From NCBI GenBank assembly GCA_963734435.1, contig CAVTHA010000010.1, positions 124,001-188,000 on the forward strand: a stretch of 64,000 bases of DNA. The letters run 5' to 3'. Origin of the DNA: Bog-756 sp963734435. GTDB lineage: Bacteria; Actinomycetota; Acidimicrobiia; Acidimicrobiales; RAAP-2. Shown here one piece after another: positions 53,914 to 64,000 of the stretch. The notes beneath the pieces are model-generated. The model was given only the letters and a program-made list of their open reading frames with translations, did no database searches and was not told the DNA's origin. The first letter of the stretch is position 1, and each line of letters starts with the position of its first letter. A program made the position numbers and the translations under genes.

Positions 53914-55289
53914 GGGCGGCCGATGCCGACGTAGTGAAGCCGATCCGGCGCAGCTGGGCGGGGTCGAGCAGGTTGCGGGCGTCGACCACCGTCGGTGCGG
54001 CCATCATCAGCTGACCTTGGCGAAGTCGAGCCAGCGGAGCTCCTCCCACTCGGTGAGGACGACCGCAGCCGCGGCGCCCTCGCAGGCGGCGTAGGCGTCG
54101 GGGAAGGCGCGCACCGAGCGGCAGACTAGGCCCTCCCCATCGGGAGCCAGCGTGGGGAGCTCGTCGACCGGGGCCGACTTCTGGCGTCGGGCACCGGGAC
54201 GGTGGGGTCGAAGGCCCGGACGGTGGCGCCCCCGGCCACGAGCCGGCGCACGATCTCGACGGCCGGCGAGTCGCGCCGGTCGTCGGTGCGGGCCTTGAAG
54301 GTGAGCCCCCACGCCGCGATCACCGCCGCCCTCGAGGTCTCCCCGACCGCGGCTCTGCACCTTGTCGACCACCTCGGACGAGCTGCGCCTCGTTGGTGTC
54401 GATGGCCCCCGCAGGAGCGAGAAGTCGTAGCCGGCCTGCTCGGCGATGTAGACCAGGGCCCGGGTGTCCTTGGGCAGGCACGAGCCGCCCCACCCGGGCC
54501 CGGGCCGCAGGTAGTCGAAGCCGATGCGGTGGTCGTAGGCCATGCCCGAGCAGGACGTCGCGCACGTCGGCGCCCACCGCCTCGCACAGGTTGGCCACGG
54601 CGTTGACGAAGCTCAGCTTGGTGGCCAGGAAGGCGTTCGAGGCGTACTTGATGGTCTCGGCCGTGGCCGCGTCGGTGATCAGTGACGGCGCCTGGGTCGC
54701 GGCGAACAGCGCGCCCACCCGGGCCGCGGCCGCCCGGTCGTCGGCGCCGACCACGATCCGGTCGGGATGGAGGCTGTCGTGGACGGCCGTGCCCTCGCGC
54801 AGGAACTCCGGGTTCGACACGACCGCGACGTCGGGGCGGTCGAGGAGCCGCTCGACCAGCAGGGTCGAGCCCACCGGCACGGTCGACTTGTTGCACGATC
54901 ACCGCCCCGGGCAGGAGGTCCGGCCCGATCTCGCGGCCACCGCCTCGAGGAAGCGTCACGTCGGCCGACCCGTCGGCGCCCTGGGGGGTGGGGACGCACA
55001 GGAAGACGAACTCGGCGCCCTCGACCGCTTCGCGTGGCGCCCAGCACGAAGCGGAGGCGCCCGGCCGCCAGTCCCTCGCGGACCAGCTCCTCCAGGCCGT
55101 CCTCGACGATGGGCTCCCGGCCCTGCGACAGCTGTCCACCTTGGCCGGGTCCGACTCGCCGCACGCGACCTGGTGGCCGAGATGGGCCAGGACGACCGCG
55201 GTGGTCAGCCCGACGTAGCCGGCGCCGATCACGGCCAGGTGTGGCCGCGTCGGGGTAGCCGCGGCGGGGCGCGCCGTGCCGCAGGGCAC
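53910..55289 (-). CDS. UDP-glucose 6-dehydrogenase (frameshifted)
   Basis: NAD-dependent oxidation of UDP-glucose to UDP-glucuronate. HLAVIGAGYVGLTTAVVLAH is the Rossmann start. Then EFVFLCVPTPQGADGSADV, VSNPEFLREGTAVHDSLHPD, RIVVGADDRAA, AETIKYASNAFLATKLSFVN, RIGFDYLRPGPGWGGSCLPK (GGSCxxKD active-site cysteine), and the C-terminal TVVDARNLLDPAQLRRIGF. About eight corrections are needed. The GTG at 55289 gives a short leader before the Rossmann motif; an ATG at 55377 in another frame is an alternative. The 255 bases between 55289 and the rmlD stop hold no recognised gene and probably the operon promoter. Confidence 0.88.
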
Positions 55290-55544
55290 CGGCCGGTCCC
55301 GCGCCGCCCGACGGCCCGGTCCGACGACGGCCGCCGACGGACTGCCTGGCCGACACCCAGAGTTCGCGATCGCTCATCTCTCACGGCGTTCCATCCTCGA
55401 CGTGGGCGCCTCTCCTGCGGCTCATTCTTCGTCCGTCCTGAAGGTCGGCTGCCGGGCACGGTCCATCGCCGGGCGATTCGGGCACCGGTCGCCATTGGAT
55501 CCCTGGGTCACCGGACACGGAGCAAGCCGCCGTCAGGCCGAAAT

Positions 55545-56490
55545 TCAGCCCGTGGGCGGCAGGGAACGCACCAGCCGCTCGAGGGCGTCGTGCCAGTCGG
55601 GCAGCAGCGGGAGGCCGGCAGGCGCAGCGCGGCGTTGTCGAGGACCGAGTTGGCCGGCCGGGGGGCGGGGCGGGGCGGGTCGAGCTCGGCGGTGGCGATG
55701 GGCTCCACCCGCGCCGGGGTCGAGCCCGGCGGCGGCCGACGACGGCCCGGGCGAAGCCGAACCAGGACGTCGCCCCCTGGTTGGTGACGTGGAAGATGCC
55801 CGGCAGCCGCTCGGTGCCGAGCACGACCAGGGCGCCGGCCAGGTCGGCGGTGAAGGTGGGGCACCCTGCTGGTCGTCGACGAAGCGCAGCGGGCCCGTCG
55901 CCGGCGGCCAGGCGCAGCACCGTCTTGCACCATGTTGGCGCCGTGGGCGCCCGCACACCCACGACGTCCGCACGATCGTGGACCCGGCGCGATCGAGCTC
56001 CCGCTCGCCGCCGAGCTTGCTGCGGCCGTAGACCGAACGGGGATTGGCGACGTCCCACTCGACGTAGGGCCGGTGCGAGGTGCCGTCGAAGACGTAGTCG
56101 GTCGAGACGTAGACGAGGTGGGCGCCGACCGCGCCGGGCCGCCTCGGCCACGTGGCGGGTCCCGAGGGCGTTGACCGCGAAGGCCCGGTCCGGGTCGGCC
56201 TCACAGGCGTCGACGGCCGTCCACGCCCCGGCGTGGATCACGACGTCGGGCCGCAGCCTCCATCGACTCGTCAGCACGGCCGCCCGGTCGGCTCGACGTC
56301 GAGCGGGTCGATGGTCGGTCGACGGCACGTCGAAGGTCCCTCGGCACCGGGGCGACGGATCGGCTGCGGCCGTCTCACCGTCGGCCGCGGCTCCCGGCCG
56401 TCGGGACCCGGCCGGCCAGGACGTCCCGCACGGTCCCGGCCGAGCTGCGCCGTCGCCGCCGGTGACCTGCGACCCGCCGTGCGCGGTCAC
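55545..56490 (-). CDS. rmlD: dTDP-4-dehydrorhamnose reductase RmlD (frameshifted)
   Basis: Last step of dTDP-L-rhamnose synthesis. Fragments: the N-terminal VTGGDGQLGR reconstructed after removing inserted bases, DVVIHAGAWTAVDACEADPD, RAFAVNALGTRHVAEAARR, HLVYVSTDYVFDGTSHRPYV, WDVANPRSVYGRSKLGGERE (YxxxK), TIVRTSWVCG and a C-terminal region ending DWHDALERLVRSLPPTG. Six or more corrections are needed. The inferred GTG at 56490 overlaps the rmlB stop (GTGA). In Corynebacterium-like species RmlC and RmlD can be fused; here no RmlC domain was seen. Confidence 0.85.
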
Positions 56491-57537
56491 CAGGCACGCG
56501 GTCGGGGCTGGCCGGTCGAGCCGTCCCGGCGGGCCCCAGGCCCCTCCGACCACCGGGGCCCGGTCCCGCAGCGGCTCCCACCAGGCCCGGTGCTCGCGTA
56601 CCAGCGCGACGGTGTCGGCCAGGCCCTCCTCGAAGGCGACGGTCGGCGCCCAGCCGAGCTCGCGTCGGATCTTCGTGCAGTCGAGCAGGTAGCGACGATC
56701 GTGGCCGGGACGGTCGGGGACGATCTTCTTCAGCGACTCCGGCTTGCCCGAGCGCGTCGAGCACGGCGTCGGCGATCTCCTCGATGCTGCGCCTCGACGC
56801 CCGCTGCCGACGTGGTAGGTCTCGCCGACCTCGCCCCGCTGCGAGCACGGCCTCGATGGCCCGGCAGTGGTCGATCGACGTGCAGCCACTCGCGCCGGTT
56901 CTGGGTCGACGCGTACAGCGGCAGGGGCTGGTCGTCGAGGGCGTGGGCGGCGAACAGCGGGATGACCTTCTCGGGGAACTGGTAGGGCCCGTAGTTGTTG
57001 GAGCAGTTGGTGATGGTGACCGGCAGCCCGAAGGTCTCGACGTAGGCCGCGCACGGCGTGGTCGGCGCCGGCCTTGGAGGCGTTGTAGGGGGTCCGGGGC
57101 CGGTAGGGGTCGTCCTCGGTGAAGGCCTCGTCGGAGTCGAGGGCGAGGTCCCCGTAGACCTCGCAGGTCGAGATGTGGTGGAACCGGCTCACGCCGCGCC
57201 GGCGGGCGGCCTCGAGCATGGTCTGGGTCCCGAGCACGTTGGTCCGGAAGAACCGGCCGGGTCGAGGACGGCCAGGCTGTTGTGGGACTCGGCGGCGAAG
57301 TGGACGATCGGTGTCGATCTCGTGGTCGTCGAGCGGCTCGGCCAGGCGAGCGTCGAGGTCGCAGATGTCGCCGTGGACGAAGCTGATCCGGTCCTCGACG
57401 TCGGCGAGGTTCGGCCGGTTCCCGGCGTAGGTGAGGGCGTCGTAGACGACGACGGCGTCGTCGGGGTGCTGCTCGACCCAGTAGCGGACGAAGTTCGAGC
57501 CGATGAAGCCGGCACCGCCGGTGACGAGGAGTCGCAT
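56487..57537 (-). CDS. rmlB: dTDP-glucose 4,6-dehydratase RmlB (frameshifted)
   Basis: Second step of dTDP-rhamnose synthesis. RLLVTGGAGFIGSNFVRYWV, YDALTYAGNRPNLADVEDRI, FVHGDICDLDARLAEPLDDH, then IVHFAAESHNSLAVLDP, FRTNVLGTQTMLEAARR, FHHISTCEVYGDLALDSDEA, FTEDDPYRPRTPYNASKAGA (TPYNASK active site), and PESLKKIVPDRPGHDRRYLL near the C-terminus. About seven corrections are needed. The family usually has HVDRSI where the sequence shows SHNSL; the substitution is real in the frame seen but could reflect local error. The ATG at 57537 is 13 bases from the end of birA on the same strand. Confidence 0.88.
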
Positions 57538-57549
57538 AGCCCGGAAAGG

Positions 57550-58388
57550 TTACAGGTGGCCCCGTGCCGGCCCGGAGGCCGGGGCGTCCGCGGCGGCCGG
57601 CCGCAGGTGCACGACGTCGCCGGCCGGCACGGTCTGGACATCCCCGTCCACGTCGACCACCAGGTGGCCCTCGGCGGTGATGTCGACGCGCCGTCCCGAC
57701 CAGGTTCCCGCCAGCCAGCTCGACCCGGACCGTCCGGCCGAGCGTGGCGCACCTCGACCGGAGCGTCGGCCACCAGGCGGGCCCGCCCCGCCGCACTCGA
57801 CCGAGTTCGTCGGCCCAGGGCTCGAGGGCCTCGAGCAGGGAGGCCAACAGCTCGGTCGCGGTCGACCGGCCGCGCCCGACCAGCCGGCGCAACGAGCCGG
57901 CCACCCCGACCAGCTCGGGCGGCAGGCCGTCGTCGTCGACCGGCCAGTTCACGTTGAGCCCGAGCCCGACCACGACGGCGGGGGTCGGAGCGCGTGTCGG
58001 GCCGGGGGCACTCGCGTCCGCCTCGGCCAGGATCCCGGCCAGCTTGCGGCCGTCGCCACCACGAGGTCGTTCGGCCACTTGACGGCCAGGACCACCCCGG
58101 CGCACCTGCTCGACAGGCGTCGACCGGCGGCCAGGCCCAGCGGCCGAGCTGCACAGGTGGAGCTGCGTCGGCGCCCAGGGCGGGGCGCAGCAGCACCGAC
58201 AGCAAGCAGGTTCGACCCCGGCCGGCGCCTCCCAGCGCCGACCCAGCCGGCCCCGGCCGGCGCGTCTGGTAGTCGGCCACCGCCACCACGCCCTCCGGCG
58301 CACCGGCGCGGGCCTCGTCCAGCAGGTACCGGTTGGTCGAGTCGATCTCGTCGAAGCGCCGGACGTGCCCGAACCTGGTGCCCGGCAT
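57550..58388 (-). CDS. birA: Biotin-[acetyl-CoA-carboxylase] ligase (frameshifted)
   Basis: Attaches biotin to carboxyl-carrier proteins. FDEIDSTNRYLLDEARAGAP contains the family STN motif. Then GVVAVADYQTRRPG, GRGRTCLLSVLLRP (biotin loop), AVKWPNDLVV (KWPND catalytic lysine region), GLGLNVNWPVDDDGLPPELV, and the C-terminal domain VRVELAGGNLVG and GDVVHLRPA. About six corrections are needed. There is no N-terminal winged helix, so it is a monofunctional ligase rather than the repressor type. It lies divergent from the carboxylase subunit that would be its substrate, a conserved actinobacterial pairing. Confidence 0.9.
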
Positions 58389-58478
58389 GGCACCCACCCT
58401 ACGGGCCGTGCCAGTGTTGTGCCGCCTCGGCGTGGTGACGCCACCGCCCTCCAGCCACCGATTCTCGAAAGGCGCTGC

Positions 58479-60274
58479 GTGCTCCAGAAGGTCCTGATCG
58501 CCAACCGTGGCGAGATCGCCGTCCGGGTCATCCGCACCTGCCGCGAGCTGGGCATCGCCACCGTGGCGGTCTACTCCGAGCTCGACCGCGACGCCCTGCA
58601 CGTCCGCCTGGCCGACGAGGCCTACGCCCTCGGCGGCCAGACGCGCGGCCGAGAGCTACCTCAACACCGAGGCCATCCTCGACGCCATCGACCGCAGCGG
58701 TGCCGACGCCGTGCACCCGGGCTACGGGTTCTTCTCCGAGAACACCGACTTCGCCCGGGCCATCACCGAGCGGGGCGTGACCTTCATCGGCCCGCCGCCC
58801 GAGGCCATCGAGGTCATGGGCGACAAGATCAGCTCGCGGCCTCGCCGCCGAGCGCGTCGGCGTGTCGGGCGTCCCGGGGCGCACCGAGCCGCTCGACGAT
58901 CCGCCGACGAGGTCGTCGCGTTCGGCGACGACGTTCGGCTGGCCGGTGGCCATCAAGGCCGCCTACGGCGGCGGCGGGCGCGGCATGAAGGTGGTCGACG
59001 CGGCCCGACGAGGCGGCCGAGGCCCTCGAGTCGGCCCAGCGCGAGGCCCAGGCGTACTTCGGCCGCCCCGAGATCTACCTCGAGCGGTACCTCGACCTGG
59101 CCCCGCCACATCGAGATGCAGGTCTTCGCCGACACCCACGGCAACGACCCTGTGGCTCGGCGAGCGGGACTGCTCGTGCCAGCGCCGCCACCAGAAGCTG
59201 ATCGAGGAGAGCCCGGCGCCGCGGCTTCCCCGACGAGGTCCGCCGAGGCCATGGGCGAGGCCGCGGTCACGGTCGCCGAGGCCTGCGGCTACGTGAACGC
59301 CGGGACCGTCGAGTTCCTCTACCAGGACGGCGAGTTCTTCTTCCTGGAGATGAACACCCGCCTCCAGGTCGAGCACCCCGTCACCGAGCTGGTCACCGGC
59401 CTCGACCTCGTCGAGTGGCAGCTGCGGGTCGCCTCGGGCGAGCCGCTCGGCTTCACCCAGGACGACGTCGCCGCGCAGCGGCCACGCCATCGAGGTGCGG
59501 ATCAACGCCGAGGACCCCGCCGGCGGCGGCGTTCCTGCCCTCGCCGGGCACCATCACCGCCTCGACGCCCCGGGCGGGCCCGGCGTGCGCCTCGACGCCG
59601 GCTACGAGGCGGGCGACACGGTCAGCCAGTTCTACGACAACCTGGTGGCCAAGCTCGTCGTCTGGGGCGCGGACCGCGAGGCGGCCCGGCGCCGGATGCT
59701 GCGGGCCCTCGACGAGACGGTCGTCGAGGGGCGTGGCGACCACCATCCCGGCCGACGTCGCCATCCTCTCGCACCCCGACTTCATCGCCGCCGGCACTCG
59801 ACCAACTGGGTCGAGGAACGCCTCGACCTCGCCGGGCTGCCCTCGCCCGGTTCGGACGGCGCCGAGCCCGCCGGCCGGTCGGCGCGGACGAACCGGCCCC
59901 GCGTGCTGCGCGAGGTGACCGCCGAGGTCGACGGTCGCCGCTACGAGGTCAAGCTGTGGGTCCCCGACATGGGCGACACCGTGGTGGCGGCCGGCGGCAA
60001 CGCCGGGGCGGCCCACGGTGCCGGACCGAAGCGCCCGAGGCGGCGGCCGCGGGGGCGGGGTCGGGAACGGTGACCGTCCCCATGCAGGGCACCATCGTCA
60101 AGGTGCTGGTGGCCGCGGGCGACACCGTCGAGGTCGGCCAGACCGTCTGCGTCCTCGAGGCCATGAAGATGGAGAACGCCATCATCGCCGAGAAGGCCGG
60201 CACGGTCGACCGAGGTGAGGGTGCCGGCCGGCGACTCGGTCGGCCCCGGCGACGTCGTGGCCGTCATCGAGTAG
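58479..60274 (+). CDS. Acyl-CoA carboxylase alpha subunit: biotin carboxylase and carrier domain (frameshifted)
   Basis: Carboxylates biotin using ATP and bicarbonate, for acetyl- or propionyl-CoA carboxylase. VLQKVLIANRGEIAVRVIRT at the GTG 58479, then AVHPGYGFFSENTDFARAI, WPVAIKAAYGGGGRGMKVVD (ATP-grasp glycine loop), QRRHQKLIEESPAP, GTVEFLYQDGEFFFLEMNTR and LQVEHPVTELVTGLDLV, RINAEDPAG, and the biotinyl motif VLEAMKMENAI. The stop is TAG at 60274. About ten corrections are needed. In one, dropping a C in ACGCGCGGCC restores QTAAESYLN. The beta (carboxyltransferase) subunit is not in the window. Confidence 0.92.
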
Positions 60275-60289
60275 CTGAGGGCGGTGGCC

Positions 60290-61491
60290 ATGGCCGAGCT
60301 CACCCCAGTGAAGGAAGCAGCCCGTCGGCGATCGAGGACCGTCTCGCCGCGCTGGTCGCGCTGAGCCACGACCATCCACGCCCACCCCGAGCTGGCCTTC
60401 GAGGAAGACCGCGCCTGCGACCTGGTCGTGCCGAGCTCCTGGCCGCCGACGGGCTTCGCCGTCAGCCGCGGCTCTGCCGGCCTCCCCACCGCCTTCGTGG
60501 CCGACGGCCGGCTCCGGCCCGCTGGTCGTCGGCGTCTGCGCCGAGTACGACGCGCTCCCCGGCGTCGGGCACGCCTGCGGCCACAACGTCATCGCCGCGC
60601 GCGCCGTCGGCGCCGGGCTCGCCCTCGCCGCGCGTGGCCGACGAGCTCGGCATCACCGTCCGGTGCTCGGCACCCCGGCCGAGGAGGGCGGCGGGGGCAA
60701 GGTCCTCATGCTCGAACGGGGCGCCTTCGACGGCGCCCACGCCGCGATGATGGTCCACCCCTGGCCCGCCGACCGGCTCGCAAGCGCACCTGCCTCGCCG
60801 TCGACCACTTCGACGTCGCACTTCACCGGGCAAGAGCGCCCACGCCTCCGCCGCTCCCCGAGGGGCGTCAACGCCGCCGACGCCATGACGGTCGCCCAGG
60901 TGGCCATCGGCCTGCTCCGCCAGCAGCTCCGCGCCGGGCGACCAGGTCCACGGCATCGTGACCAACGGCGGCGACGCCGCCAACATCATCCCCGCGCCGG
61001 TGACCGGGCCGGTTCATGTGCCGGGCACCTACGCTCGCCGACCTGGCGGCCTTCGAGCCCGGGTCAGGCGCTGCTTCGAGGCGGGGGCGCTCGCCACCGG
61101 GTGCCACGCTCGAATCGCGCGACCTCGCCCCGACCTACTCGCACATGGAGTCGCGACGCCGGCTGCTCGCCGGCTACCGGCGCAACGCCGAGGCGCTCGG
61201 GCGCGCGCTTCGACCGCGACGACGACGGGCTCGCCCCGCCGACCATCTCGACCGACATGGCCAACGTCTCGCTGGCCGTCCCGACGATCCACCCCATGAT
61301 CGGCATCGACGCGGCGCGGCGCGGTCAACCACCAGCCGGAGTTCGCCGCGGCCTGCGTCGGCCGACTCGGCCGACGCCGCCCTCGTCGACGGGGCCCTCG
61401 CCATGGCTGGACGGCCATCGACGCCGCCACCGACCCGACGCTCGCGCCACCGGCTGCTGGCCGGGCGGCCGGGGCCGCCCCGACGCCCTGA
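60290..61491 (+). CDS. M20 family amidohydrolase (frameshifted)
   Basis: Zinc-dependent amidohydrolase. Fragments: HAHPELAFEEDRACDLV, GPLVVGVCAEYDALPGVGHA with the CGHN metal motif (ACGHNVIAARAVGAGLALA), VLGTPAEEGGGGKVLMLERG (EEGGGGK metal ligands), FDGAHAAMMVHPWP, GVNAADAMTVAQVAIGLLRQ, GIVTNGGDAANIIPAP, DLAPTYSHMESD and STDMANVSLAVPTIHPMIGI. This pattern fits the p-aminobenzoyl-glutamate hydrolase/amidohydrolase branch. About ten corrections are needed. The start ATG at 60290 follows the carboxylase stop by 15 bases. The stop at 61491 lies one base from the convergent mutase stop. Substrate unknown. Confidence 0.83.
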
Positions 61492-61492
61492 G

Positions 61493-63110
<1,618 letters not shown>

Positions 63111-63169
63111 GGGCCCAGGTTACGACGTCGGGCGCGTCCCCGCCCACCGTGGGCGCCCGGGCGGACGGA

Positions 63170-64000
<831 letters not shown>

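Overview
The window is high-GC DNA from an actinomycetote, most likely a member of the Acidimicrobiia or a close relative. This is inferred from gene content: a DUF3039 protein, an SCO6745-family protein, a BsaP-like biotin synthase partner, ftsE-ftsX next to prfB, hpf-secA, F420 genes beside a mannose-1-phosphate guanylyltransferase, and birA beside a biotin-dependent carboxylase. The contig reads like a metagenome or long-read assembly. Many housekeeping genes (secA, prfB, ftsE, bioA, accC) are open over their whole expected length only if the reading frame is corrected several times. I annotate these as CDS with frameshifts, not as pseudogenes.

Layout. 1-9.1 kb: a partial acyl-CoA dehydrogenase; bioB with a small Cys-rich bsaP; DUF3039; maf and a tRNA dihydrouridine synthase; an ABC-F ATPase; a slipin/NfeD pair; an SCO6745-family gene. 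9.1-16 kb: bioA-bioF-bioD on the minus strand, an archaeal-type riboflavin synthase, and a divergent acyl-CoA dehydrogenase/acyl-CoA synthetase pair. 16-24 kb (minus): a nucleotidyltransferase, a serine hydrolase, ftsX-ftsE, prfB, secA, hpf. 24-31.5 kb (minus): a non-coding and possibly structured stretch, then a phosphosugar isomerase, a Trm112-like protein, phosphomannomutase, a LON-domain protein, a large membrane protein and a CPBP protease. 31.6-36.3 kb (plus): ftsH, a DinB-like protein, a nitronate monooxygenase-like enzyme and a methyltransferase.

36.3-57.5 kb is mostly a cell-surface polysaccharide region on the minus strand. It holds a giant glycosyltransferase with its DUF5719 partner, a GDP-deoxymannose reductase-like SDR, three GT4 glycosyltransferases, a UDP-glucose-epimerase-like SDR, mannose-1-phosphate guanylyltransferase, a membrane-anchored conserved protein, two GT2 enzymes, a UDP-glucose to UDP-glucuronate to UDP-xylose gene pair, and rmlD-rmlB. 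The F420 genes cofD and cofE sit inside it on the plus strand. 57.5-64 kb: birA, a biotin carboxylase/carrier subunit, an M20 amidohydrolase, the large subunit of a methylmalonyl-CoA mutase-type enzyme, and a partial moeB.

Two themes link the genes. Biotin is made (bioA, F, D, B plus bsaP), attached (birA) and used (acyl-CoA carboxylase feeding a mutase) within one window. Activated sugars (GDP-mannose, dTDP-rhamnose, UDP-xylose) are made beside the glycosyltransferases that would use them. The most unusual single gene is the archaeal-type riboflavin synthase. No CRISPR array, insertion sequence, prophage, rRNA or convincing tRNA was seen.
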